From an uncultured Sphingomonadales bacterium (GTDB taxonomy: Bacteria; Pseudomonadota; Alphaproteobacteria; Sphingomonadales; Sphingomonadaceae), in NCBI GenBank assembly GCA_903821605.1, contig CAIJLZ010000007.1, positions 1 to 64,000 on the forward strand: 64,000 nt of DNA. The letters run 5' to 3'. A program made the translations under genes and the position numbers. This document shows positions 35,626 to 43,581 of this stretch, piece by piece; the stretch's first letter is position 1, and each line of letters begins with the position of its first letter. Below the pieces are notes generated by a model. That model was given only the letters and a program-made list of their open reading frames with translations. It was not told where the DNA came from and did not search any database.

Positions 35626-35834
35626 AGACGAAATTGATGGATCGGGTGCGGGCGCTGGCGGCGCAACAGGCGGCGGCGCTCGCGGCGCGGCTGGTTGAGC
35701 GCGCGGCAGCGGAACTGCCCAAGGATGTCAGCGCCGAAGTGGATGGCGAGGATGTCGTGTTGCGCGGGCGCGGCCTCTGGCGGCGGCTGGGCTTTGACAG
35801 CCGACTGCGTGATATCGGGCGGGGCGGGCAATGA
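35622..35834 (+). CDS. small protein of unknown function in GTA-like cluster
   Basis: A 70-residue Ala/Arg-rich protein (RVRALAAQQAAALAARLVER) with a helical first half and a short GEDVVLRGRGLWRRLG segment. It overlaps both neighbours by ATGA, so it is translated as part of the tail/head-joining unit. It sits where HK97 gp10-like proteins occur in some phages, but is too short to assign. RcGTA has no gene here. Confidence 0.75.
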   Translation: MKTKLMDRVRALAAQQAAALAARLVERAAAELPKDVSAEVDGEDVVLRGRGLWRRLGFDSRLRDIGRGGQ

Positions 35835-36238
35835 GCGCCGAAACGCTCGCGTTGCAGCGGGCCGTGGTGGCGGCGCTGACAGCCGATGCGAGCTTGGCGG
35901 CCATGCTGAGCGGGGTGTTCGACGGGCCACCCGCCCGCGCCGCCCTGCCCTGGGCCGGGGTGGATTGCGGCATGGAGAGTGACTGGAGCCACAAAACGGG
36001 GCGCGGCCGCGAAATTCGCCTTGCGATCAGCCTGTGGACCGATGGCCGCGCGGCCAATGAGCTGCACCAGTTGATGGTGCAGGCCGAGGCCGCGTTGGCG
36101 CAGGTCGCGTTGGGCGATGCGACGATGCAACTGGTCGGGCTGGTGTTCCAGCGCAGCCGGGTGATGCGCGCCGCGGGCGAGCCATGGCTTGGCCTGCTGG
36201 AATATCGCGCGCGGATTTTGACCAACGAAGGAGCATGA
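35831..36238 (+). CDS. tail terminator, DUF3168 family (g8-like)
   Basis: A 135-residue DUF3168 protein: LALQRAVVAALTADASL, VDCGMESDWSHKTGRGREIR and AISLWTDGRAANELHQLM are typical of tail terminators that cap the tail tube and join it to the head. Starts overlapping the previous stop by ATGA. Corresponds to RcGTA g8. Confidence 0.9.
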   Translation: MSAETLALQRAVVAALTADASLAAMLSGVFDGPPARAALPWAGVDCGMESDWSHKTGRGREIRLAISLWTDGRAANELHQLMVQAEAALAQVALGDATMQLVGLVFQRSRVMRAAGEPWLGLLEYRARILTNEGA

Positions 36239-36239
36239 G

Positions 36240-36647
36240 ATGGCGACGGAAAAAGGCAGGGGCTTTTTGCTCAAGATCGGCAATGGGGCGACGACATTGG
36301 TGTTCACGACCGTCGCCGGGTTGAAGACGACGCAGTTGGTGATCAACGGCCAGCCGGTAGCGATTACCAGCAAGGATTCAGGCGGCTGGCGCGAATTGCT
36401 GTCGGGCGCGGGCGAACGGTCGGTTTCGGTGGCGGCGAGCGGGATTTTCACCGGCTCGGCGGCCGAAACGCGGCTCAAGACCAATGCGCTTAATGGCACG
36501 CTGGACGATTATCGTTTGTGTTTTGAAGGCGGCGAGCAGTTGCAGGGCAAGTTCCTCGTCACCCGGCTGGAATATGCCGGGGATTATAATGGTGAGCGCA
36601 ATTACACGCTGGCGCTGGAATCCTCCGGCACGGTGACAAGCCTGTGA
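36240..36647 (+). CDS. major tail tube protein, TP901-1 type (g9-like)
   Basis: A 135-residue major tail protein: GFLLKIGNGATTLVFTTVAG, VAITSKDSGGWRELLSGAGE and LNGTLDDYRLCFEGG are typical of the TP901-1/GTA tail-tube family. Hexamer rings of it form the tail tube. It starts immediately after the tail-terminator stop (one base apart) and corresponds to RcGTA g9. Confidence 0.91.
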   Translation: MATEKGRGFLLKIGNGATTLVFTTVAGLKTTQLVINGQPVAITSKDSGGWRELLSGAGERSVSVAASGIFTGSAAETRLKTNALNGTLDDYRLCFEGGEQLQGKFLVTRLEYAGDYNGERNYTLALESSGTVTSL

Positions 36648-36961
36648 GCGCGGCAACCGCGAACCCGGCGCGCGGCGAGGCGATGCTGCGCGTGGGCGGG
36701 ATGGAATTGGTGCTGCGGCCCAGTTTCGCGGCGTTGGTCGCGGCCGAAGGCGAGCTTGGCCCGTTATTTGAACTGGTCGAACGCGCCGCCGGGGGCAAGT
36801 TGGCGCTGGCGGAACTGGTGACCTTGTTTTGGCACTGCCTACAGGATCGCCCCGAGGGGCTGCACCGGGAGCGGCTGGGCGAATGGGTCGTGGCGCAGGG
36901 GCTGGCCGGGGTCAGCCCCGTGCTGCGCGTGCTGCTTGGCCAGATCCTGCAAGGGCGATGA
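36644..36961 (+). CDS. GTA tail assembly chaperone (g10-like)
   Basis: A 105-residue protein at the RcGTA g10 position: MLRVGGMELVLRPSFAALVA, then GELGPLFELVERAAGGK. Such proteins (GTA-family chaperones) hold the tape measure during tail assembly. It starts with GTG and overlaps the tail-tube stop (GTGA). It overlaps the next chaperone by ATGA. Confidence 0.86.
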   Translation: MSAATANPARGEAMLRVGGMELVLRPSFAALVAAEGELGPLFELVERAAGGKLALAELVTLFWHCLQDRPEGLHRERLGEWVVAQGLAGVSPVLRVLLGQILQGR

Positions 36962-37158
36962 CCAGCTTCATGATGGCCGCGCGGCGCTTGTCCGGGCTGG
37001 CGGCGTTGTTGTGCGGCTGGCGGCCCGATGAGTTCTGGCGCGCGACGCCGCAGGAACTGGCCGATGTGGTGGGCACGTTGATCGGCGGCACGGGCGAGCT
37101 TGTCGCCATGGATGGCGCGACGGTGCGCGCGCTGATGGAAAGGTTTCCGGATGGATGA
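36958..37158 (+). CDS. phage tail assembly chaperone, rcc01693 type (g10.1-like)
   Basis: A 66-residue protein: AALLCGWRPDEFWRATPQEL is the signature of the short rcc01693-type tail chaperones. In siphophages two chaperone forms arise by frameshift; in GTAs they are separate genes, as here. It overlaps the tape-measure start by eight bases. Confidence 0.87.
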   Translation: MTSFMMAARRLSGLAALLCGWRPDEFWRATPQELADVVGTLIGGTGELVAMDGATVRALMERFPDG

Positions 37159-37726
37159 GGTGATTGACCGGCTGGTGGTGCAGGTGCGGGCGGATACCGC
37201 GGCGTTCGGCAAGGATGTCGACACGCTGCGGGGCACGCTTGATGGGTCGCTGGGTAATGGGGCCGATCTGGCCGGGCAGAAAATCGAATCGGCGCTGCTC
37301 AAGGCGGTGCGGGCCGGCAAGTTCGGCTTCGAGGATCTCAAGCAGGTGGCGCTATCGGTGATGAGCGAGATTGCGGCGGGCATGATTTCCGGCGCGTCGG
37401 GCAGCAGCGGGGGCGGTTCATCCGGCGGGTTGCTCTCGCTGGGGGCGAATTTGCTGTCGGGCATTTTTGGCGCGCCGGGCCGGGCCACGGGCGGGCCAGT
37501 CAGCGCCGGGCGGGCCTATCGGGTTGGTGAAAATGGCCCCGAATGGTTTGTGCCCGGTGCCGAGGGGCGGATCGCCAATGGGGCGCAGACCGGACAGGGC
37601 CGGGGGCGAGACGTGCGGGTCGCGATCAGCATCAACGGCGCGCCAGGCGCGGCCCCCGCATCACTCGCCCGCTCGTCAAAACAGGTCGCCCGCGCCGTGC
37701 GCCGTGCGGTGGAACGGGCGGATTAA
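37151..37726 (+). CDS. short tail tape measure protein (g11-like)
   Basis: A 191-residue tape-measure protein: helical N-terminus (IDRLVVQVRADTAAFGKDVD), a GASGSSGGGSSGG linker, and the C-terminal VGENGPEWFVPGAEGRI found in lambda-type tape measures. Tape length sets tail length; at the usual ~0.15 nm per residue this predicts a tail near 29 nm, shorter than most siphophages. Gene order matches RcGTA g11. Confidence 0.86.
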   Translation: MDEVIDRLVVQVRADTAAFGKDVDTLRGTLDGSLGNGADLAGQKIESALLKAVRAGKFGFEDLKQVALSVMSEIAAGMISGASGSSGGGSSGGLLSLGANLLSGIFGAPGRATGGPVSAGRAYRVGENGPEWFVPGAEGRIANGAQTGQGRGRDVRVAISINGAPGAAPASLARSSKQVARAVRRAVERAD

Positions 37727-37779
37727 GCGGATTGGCCCGCCCGTGGTGGCGGGCATTTTCAAGCAGACGGAGCAGCATC

Positions 37780-40095
37780 ATGGGGCATTGGCTGGCGGAT
37801 GCCGGTGATCAGTTGGCGCAGTCATGGGTGAAGCGGTTCGACCCGCGCTTCTGGACCGTCAATTTCCCCCGCCCGATGATGGCGGCCGTCACGACCACGG
37901 CGTGGGACGCGCTGCGCGTCGATGTCGTGTTTTATCGGTCGAACGATCTGGCCGGGTTGATCTGGGAAGCGGAAGATCGCCACGATCATCCGTTGCTGGC
38001 CTATGCGACCAGTCGCGACTTCCGGGGGTGTTGCATACAGTTCCGTTGGCGGTCGGGCGGGCTCATCCCGCTGGATCGTATCAATGGGCCGGTGCTCACC
38101 ATCGAGGGGCGGGATGCGCGGGGCAAGGCGCGTAGCTGGTATGTCCGGCTGTGGAACTATGCCAGCGGCGCGTCGAATGACGCCGTGATCGCGCTTGATT
38201 TCGATGCGCTCGACGGCGGCTATCTGCTGCCGTCCGAGGCCGACCGCGTCTGGGCGGGCGATGTTGATCGCATGTTCATTTCGCTTGTCCCGCCGGGCTA
38301 TGACGGCGTCGGCACCAGTTTCCGTGCCGGGATCGAGGGCTGGGCCGAGATGAGCGATATTCGCTGCACGGGATCAGGCTCGATGTTGGCGATTGGTGAT
38401 GCGATTGCGCCGGAACATGGGCTGCGGATCGCGACCGGCTATGATGATAGCTATCATCTCACGCCGGATCGCATGTTGCGCAACATACGCCGCCTTGGTT
38501 ATCGCGGGACGATCAACCATTATGTCGGGATGAGCCATTATTTCCGGCTCGAACCGCTGGGCGGCGGCCATTATATCAGCCTGGCGGGTGGCACGCTCAA
38601 CAGCCCGTGTGCGGCGTGGCACCGCGACTTTGCCGCCCGTGCAGCCGCCCAAGGCTATGAGGTCATCTGGTCGCTGTCCTATGAACTGCTGGACGCCCAT
38701 TGCTGGAATGACTGGAAGCAGCGCGACCTGAATGGGGCGGCGGCGCAGACCGGTTGGGACCCGCCTTCGACCCTGTTGTCACCGGCGCATGACGGCGCGA
38801 TGGGCTATTTGCGGCTTGTCGCACGCGCCTTTTGCGCGCTTGCCGGGGCGGCGGGATTGCGGGTGCGCTTTCAAGTGGGCGAGCCATGGTGGTGGACGAC
38901 CGATGGCCGCATCCATGTCTATGATGCCGCGGCCAAGGCGGCGCTGGGGGGTAATCCGGTTGCCATTGCGGATGTGCGCGGCACGTTGAGCGCCGCGCAG
39001 ACGAGCTTGCTGGATGCGGCGGGCGTGTTGCTGGCGACATCGACGGCGGCCTTGGGTGCGGCGGTGCGGGCCGATCATCCCGATGCAGAGCTGCTGGCGC
39101 TGGTGTATCTGCCGACCGTGCTGGATGCGGCGGCGCCGGAACTCCAACGGGCCAATGTGCCGATTGGCTGGGCTGCGCCTGCCTTCAATGTGTTGCAGCT
39201 CGAAGATTATGACTGGGTCACCGCCGGGCAGCAAGGGTTGAGCGCGCGCGGCGCGGCGGTGGTGACGGCGCGGCTCGGCTATCCGGCCAGTCAGCAGCAT
39301 TATGTGGCGGGCTTTGTGCTGCGCGGCGCGGACAAGGCGCAATGGGCCTTGATTGATGCGGCCGCCGAGACCGGACGACGGCGCGGGGTCGCGGAGACAT
39401 TTGTCTGGGCGCTGCCGCAGGTGCTGCGCGATGGCTATTTCCATTTCGACGAGGAGGACGACGCGATGCAGGCGTTCGACGATGTGAGCTTTCCGACGGC
39501 CTTGGGACAGGAAGCGAGCGTAGCGCCGCGCTTTTCGACCCGGATCGTGACAACCGCGTCCGGCGCGGAGCAGCGCAATGCCGATTGGGCCGATGCGCGG
39601 ATCGAGATCGATGCCGGGCCGGGCCTCCGCTCGGCGGCGGATCTCGCGACGCTGATGGCGTTTTTCCGCGCCCGCCATGGGGCGGCCAAGGCGTTCCGGT
39701 TTCGCGATCCGCTGGATCATAGCAGCAATGCGATGACCGGCACGCCGACGCCGTTTGATCAACAGATCGGCGTCGGTGACGGGGTGGAAACCGGCTTTGC
39801 GCTGGCCAAATATTATGGCGATGGCACGGCAACGCAGCAGCGCCGCATTACCCGGCCAGTCAGTGGCACGGTCCGCATCGGCATGGGCGGGCGGGAGCAA
39901 CTGTCCGGCTGGACATTAAGTGCAATGGGGGTGGTGACGTTCGATCTCGCGCCGGTCGCGGGCGCGGTGATCACGGCGGGCTATATGTTCGACGTGCCGG
40001 TGCGGTTCAACGAGGATCGGCTGGAAATCAGCCTGGCCCATTTCGATGCCGGTGAGGCGTTGAGCGTGCCGTTGATCGAGGTGCGGGAGGGTTGA
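37780..40095 (+). CDS. distal-tail protein (DUF2460, g12-like) with large N-terminal TIM-barrel-like extension
   Basis: A 771-residue protein. The last ~209 residues (from M563: MQAFDDVSFPTALGQE ... HGAAKAFRFRDPLDH) are the DUF2460 distal-tail domain, which alone makes up RcGTA g12. The first ~560 residues are extra: a beta-rich part to ~195 (FWTVNFPRPMMAAVTTTAW), then ~195-545 with TIM-barrel-glycosidase-like segments (INHYVGMSHYF, EVIWSLSYELLD, VGEPWWW with E368, FNVLQLEDYDW with E475). This resembles the sheath/TIM-barrel proteins described for some flagellotropic siphophages (memory, unchecked). Start 37780 follows GGAG. A strong internal ribosome site GAGGAGG precedes M563 (position 39466). 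Confidence 0.8.
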   Translation: MGHWLADAGDQLAQSWVKRFDPRFWTVNFPRPMMAAVTTTAWDALRVDVVFYRSNDLAGLIWEAEDRHDHPLLAYATSRDFRGCCIQFRWRSGGLIPLDRINGPVLTIEGRDARGKARSWYVRLWNYASGASNDAVIALDFDALDGGYLLPSEADRVWAGDVDRMFISLVPPGYDGVGTSFRAGIEGWAEMSDIRCTGSGSMLAIGDAIAPEHGLRIATGYDDSYHLTPDRMLRNIRRLGYRGTINHYVGMSHYFRLEPLGGGHYISLAGGTLNSPCAAWHRDFAARAAAQGYEVIWSLSYELLDAHCWNDWKQRDLNGAAAQTGWDPPSTLLSPAHDGAMGYLRLVARAFCALAGAAGLRVRFQVGEPWWWTTDGRIHVYDAAAKAALGGNPVAIADVRGTLSAAQTSLLDAAGVLLATSTAALGAAVRADHPDAELLALVYLPTVLDAAAPELQRANVPIGWAAPAFNVLQLEDYDWVTAGQQGLSARGAAVVTARLGYPASQQHYVAGFVLRGADKAQWALIDAAAETGRRRGVAETFVWALPQVLRDGYFHFDEEDDAMQAFDDVSFPTALGQEASVAPRFSTRIVTTASGAEQRNADWADARIEIDAGPGLRSAADLATLMAFFRARHGAAKAFRFRDPLDHSSNAMTGTPTPFDQQIGVGDGVETGFALAKYYGDGTATQQRRITRPVSGTVRIGMGGREQLSGWTLSAMGVVTFDLAPVAGAVITAGYMFDVPVRFNEDRLEISLAHFDAGEALSVPLIEVREG
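39466..40095 (+). CDS. possible internally initiated free distal-tail protein (g12 size)
   Basis: Within the previous gene, GAGGAGG followed eight bases later by an in-frame ATG would start a 209-residue product (MQAFDDVSFPTALGQE ...), equal in extent to the stand-alone RcGTA distal-tail protein. The same bases encode an acidic EEDD linker, so the site could be coincidental. Confidence 0.4.
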   Translation: MQAFDDVSFPTALGQEASVAPRFSTRIVTTASGAEQRNADWADARIEIDAGPGLRSAADLATLMAFFRARHGAAKAFRFRDPLDHSSNAMTGTPTPFDQQIGVGDGVETGFALAKYYGDGTATQQRRITRPVSGTVRIGMGGREQLSGWTLSAMGVVTFDLAPVAGAVITAGYMFDVPVRFNEDRLEISLAHFDAGEALSVPLIEVREG

Positions 40096-40098
40096 ACC

Positions 40099-40917
40099 AT
40101 GGCAGACTTGGACTGGTTGCGGCCGGAATTGCTGACGCTCGCCTTTTGCTGGCGCTTGCAGCGGCGCGACGGGGTGGTGCTGGGGTTCACCTCGCATGAT
40201 CGCGACCTGACGCGCGACGGGCTATGCTATCGCGCATCGCCCGGCATGATGCCCAGTGCGATCAGCCAGCAGGCCGGGTTGGGCGTCGACACGATGGATG
40301 TCGCGGGCGCGCTCACCAGTGCGGCGATCCGCGAGGATGATCTGTGCGCCGGGCGGTGGGATGGAGCCAAGCTGTGGCTGTCGGTGATTGACTGGACCCA
40401 GCCCGATGGCGAGGCGCTGACCCTGTCGCGCGGCGAACTGGGGGATGTGGCGGTCCGGGATGGGCGCTTCACGGTCGAGCTGCGGGGGCCGATGACATTG
40501 TTGGAACAGCCGGTGGTGGAATTGACCTCGCCGGAATGTCGGGCGGAATTGGGCGATGCGCGGTGCCGCGTGGATCCGGCGCGATTGGGCGTGCTGACCC
40601 GCGTGCGGGCGGTGAGCGATGCTGATGAATTGACGGTCGCCGCCGTGCCGGGCCTGCCGCTTGGCTATGGTCGGCTCCGCTGGCTGGGGGGCAAGAATGC
40701 CGGGTTGGAAAGCGCGATCCTGTCCGCGAATGGCACGCAACTGGTGCTGCGTGAGCCGCCGCCATTTGAGATGGTACCGGGCGACTGGATCGAACTGGTG
40801 GCGGGTTGTGACAAGCGGCGCGCCACCTGTCGCGACACTTATGGCAATGTCGCCCATTTCCGGGGCGAACCCGATCTGCCGGGCAATGACCTGCTGACCC
40901 GCTATCCGGGGGCGTGA
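40099..40917 (+). CDS. baseplate hub protein, DUF2163 (g13-like)
   Basis: A 272-residue DUF2163 protein: the N-terminus RLQRRDGVVLGFTSHDRDL and the C-terminal region with CDKRRATCRDTYGNVAHFRG are diagnostic. Cysteines C147, C156, C237 and C244 are placed as possible ligands for the iron-sulfur cluster reported for this hub family (lambda gpL-like). It would form the tail-tip hub. It starts four bases after the distal-tail gene. Confidence 0.9.
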   Translation: MADLDWLRPELLTLAFCWRLQRRDGVVLGFTSHDRDLTRDGLCYRASPGMMPSAISQQAGLGVDTMDVAGALTSAAIREDDLCAGRWDGAKLWLSVIDWTQPDGEALTLSRGELGDVAVRDGRFTVELRGPMTLLEQPVVELTSPECRAELGDARCRVDPARLGVLTRVRAVSDADELTVAAVPGLPLGYGRLRWLGGKNAGLESAILSANGTQLVLREPPPFEMVPGDWIELVAGCDKRRATCRDTYGNVAHFRGEPDLPGNDLLTRYPGA

Positions 40918-40920
40918 CAT

Positions 40921-41331
40921 ATGACAATGCGGGCGATGAAGATGGTGGCGGCGGCGCGCGCCTGTCTGGGGGCGCGGTTCAGGTCGCAGGGGCGCGACCC
41001 GTTGATCGGGCTTGATTGCCTCGGGCTTGCGCTGGTGGCGCTCAGGGCTGGTGGGATGACGGGCGGTGCGCCCGCCGACTATCGGCTGCGCGGCGATCAT
41101 CTTGCGCGGCTGGTAGCCGGATTGGCAGCGGTCGGTTTGGAGCGGGTGGATCGGCTCCAGCCGGGCGGGCTGGTGGTGATGGAGACGGGGCCGATGCAAT
41201 GGCATCTCGCGATCTGGACCGGGTCCGGTCTGATCCATGCCGATGCCCAATTGGGCCGTGTGGTCGAAATGCCCGGTCCGCCATGTTGGCCGGTGTGCGC
41301 GATCTGGGCATGGCCCAAGGGAGACAAATGA
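40921..41331 (+). CDS. NlpC/P60 cell-wall peptidase of tail (g14-like)
   Basis: A 136-residue NlpC/P60 hydrolase. The catalytic Cys C33 is in GLDCLGLALVA, H95 in QWHLAIW and H106 in IHADAQ. In GTAs this tail-tip peptidase locally opens peptidoglycan during DNA delivery. It lies three bases after the hub gene and is followed by the megatron gene. It matches RcGTA g14. Confidence 0.92.
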   Translation: MTMRAMKMVAAARACLGARFRSQGRDPLIGLDCLGLALVALRAGGMTGGAPADYRLRGDHLARLVAGLAAVGLERVDRLQPGGLVVMETGPMQWHLAIWTGSGLIHADAQLGRVVEMPGPPCWPVCAIWAWPKGDK

Positions 41332-41332
41332 C

Positions 41333-43543
41333 ATGGCAACATTGGTGCTGACCGCTGTCGGCATGGCGGTGGGTGGTCCGCTCGGCGCGTCAATCGGCGC
41401 GATGATCGGGCGCAGTGTCGACAGCATGATCTTCGCGCCCAAGGGGCGGCAGGGGCCAAGGCTGGGCGATCTATCGGTACAGACGTCGAGCTATGGCTCG
41501 GCGCTCCCCCGGTTGTTCGGGACGATGCGGGTGGCGGGCACGGTCGTCTGGGCGACGGATTTGATCGAAACGCGGCAACGATCCGGTGGCGGCAAGGGCA
41601 AGCCCAAGACCACTACCTATAGCTATGCATCGAGCTTTGCCGTCGCGCTATCGGCACGCCCGATCCGCGCGGTGTATCGCATCTGGGCGGATGGCAAGCT
41701 GTTGCGTGGGGCGGATGGCGATTGGAAGAGCAGCGTCGGGGCGTTTCGCGTGCGCTTGGGGGATGAGGCCCAGGCCGTCGATCCGCTGATTGCGGCAGAC
41801 AAAGGGGCGGATGCGCCCGCCTTTCGCGGGCTGGCGCTGGCGGTGTTCGATCAACTCCAACTGGCCGATTTCGGCAATCGCATTCCATCGCTTACCTTCG
41901 AGGTGGAGGCCGATGCCGGTGACATTTCCCTGCTGGACGTGGTGCAGGAACTGGCGGGCACGTCGGTTGGTGGCACGACGAGCAGCACATTGACGGGCTT
42001 TGCCGCCAGCGGGGATAGCGTGCGCGGCGCGCTGGAGACGCTGCTCGATATCCACGGCGTGACATTGGTTGATGATGGCAGCCAGTTGCGGCTGGTGGGT
42101 GACGACGGCGACGCGCTGCCTTTGCCCGGGGCGGATCTTGCCGCGCAGCGCCATGACGAGGGTGAGCGTGCCGACCGCATCACGACCGAACAGGCCGCGG
42201 CGAGCACGCTGGCGGATGCGGTCGGGATCACATTTTACGACCCCGCGCGCGACTATCAGACCGGGCTGCAACAGGCATCGCGCCGGGGGTGTACCGCGCG
42301 TGCGGACAAGGTGGAACTGCCGGTCGCGCTATCCGCCAGCCGGGCCAAGGAGCTGGCCGAACAGTTGCTGGCACGCCGCTGGCGGGCGCGCGCGACCGCC
42401 AAGGTGCAACTGCCGTGGCGCTGGCTTGGGCTGCGGCCCGGCGATCGGGTGGCATTGCCCGGTCGATCGGGCCAATGGCGGATTACCGAACGCGCGATTG
42501 AGCAGGGGTTGGTGACGCTTGACCTGGTCGCAGCAGCGCGCACCTCGGGGCTGGCTGGCAGCGCAGCGGGTGTGCCTGCCGATCCCGGTTCTGCGCTGGG
42601 CGCGCCCGATCTCCGCCATGGTCGGACTGCGATTGTCGCCATTGATGCGGCGCTGTTTGATGATAGCGCAACCGATACGCCGCGCTATTGGATTGCGGCC
42701 GCCGGGCATGAGCCGGGCTGGCGACAGGCCGCGCTCGCGGTGAGTGGTGATGGTGGCGCGAGTTGGACCGATCTTGGTACCACCGCCCCGTCGGCGCTGA
42801 TGGGCGAGACCGAATCCGCCTTGCCCGCGGGGAGCGCGACCTTGCAGGATGGGGTCAACCAGCTGACGGTCGCGCTGCTGCATGAGGACATGTGGTTGGA
42901 GAGCACCGATGAGACCGGGCTGCGGGCTGGCAATAACCTTGCCTTGGTGGGGAGCGAACTGCTCCAGTTCGGCGATGTCACGCCGCTGGGCGGCGGGCGT
43001 TTCCGCCTGTCACGCTTGTGGCGCGGGCGGATGGGGACCGAATGGGCGATGCACGATCATGCGGGCGGAGAGGCGTTCGTGCTGATCGAGCGCGATAGTC
43101 TCGTCACCGTCGAACCCGGGCGATCCGCGCTGAATTCCAGCCTGTCGCTAATGGCAAGCGGTGTTGGCGATGCGACGGCGGCGACGGCGCTGCTCGCCTA
43201 TCAGGGGCGCAATGTCCTGCCGCCCGCACCGGTGCGGCTGGTGGCGACGGCGGCGGCGTCCGGCGACCTGCGGCTGGTCTGGGTGCGGCGCGACCGGGCG
43301 GGCTTTGGCTGGTCGGACGGGGCCGATGTCGCGATGAGTGAGGCCAGCGCGCAGTGGCAGGTCGATGTGAAGCGCGACGGCGAATTGCTGCGCAGCATCA
43401 ATTGCGGCGAGACCGCTTGGACCTATGCCGCCACGTGGCGGCGACAGGACGGGACCGACCATGGTGCGGCGTTCACGCTGCACGTCCGGCAGATCGGCAG
43501 CTTTGGGCAGAGCGAGGCGGCGCTGCTGTCCTGCCAGCCCTGA
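41333..43543 (+). CDS. megatron-type tail hub/host-specificity protein, short form (g15-like)
   Basis: A 736-residue protein. The N-terminus has a Gly-rich hydrophobic segment (TAVGMAVGGPLGASIGAM) and QTSSYGSALPRLFGTMRVAGTVVWATDL, typical of the GTA megatron (rcc01698) hub; the middle carries phage-tail hub regions and the end a fibronectin-like AAASGDLRLVWVRRDRAGFGW domain. RcGTA g15 is about 1,300 residues and includes a TIM barrel; no such ~400-residue block is visible here. The start at 41333 follows AAGGGAG, two bases after the peptidase stop. Confidence 0.88.
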   Translation: MATLVLTAVGMAVGGPLGASIGAMIGRSVDSMIFAPKGRQGPRLGDLSVQTSSYGSALPRLFGTMRVAGTVVWATDLIETRQRSGGGKGKPKTTTYSYASSFAVALSARPIRAVYRIWADGKLLRGADGDWKSSVGAFRVRLGDEAQAVDPLIAADKGADAPAFRGLALAVFDQLQLADFGNRIPSLTFEVEADAGDISLLDVVQELAGTSVGGTTSSTLTGFAASGDSVRGALETLLDIHGVTLVDDGSQLRLVGDDGDALPLPGADLAAQRHDEGERADRITTEQAAASTLADAVGITFYDPARDYQTGLQQASRRGCTARADKVELPVALSASRAKELAEQLLARRWRARATAKVQLPWRWLGLRPGDRVALPGRSGQWRITERAIEQGLVTLDLVAAARTSGLAGSAAGVPADPGSALGAPDLRHGRTAIVAIDAALFDDSATDTPRYWIAAAGHEPGWRQAALAVSGDGGASWTDLGTTAPSALMGETESALPAGSATLQDGVNQLTVALLHEDMWLESTDETGLRAGNNLALVGSELLQFGDVTPLGGGRFRLSRLWRGRMGTEWAMHDHAGGEAFVLIERDSLVTVEPGRSALNSSLSLMASGVGDATAATALLAYQGRNVLPPAPVRLVATAAASGDLRLVWVRRDRAGFGWSDGADVAMSEASAQWQVDVKRDGELLRSINCGETAWTYAATWRRQDGTDHGAAFTLHVRQIGSFGQSEAALLSCQP

Positions 43544-43581
43544 ACATCGAGTTCATCGCCCATATTGCAAGGAGCTTCAGT

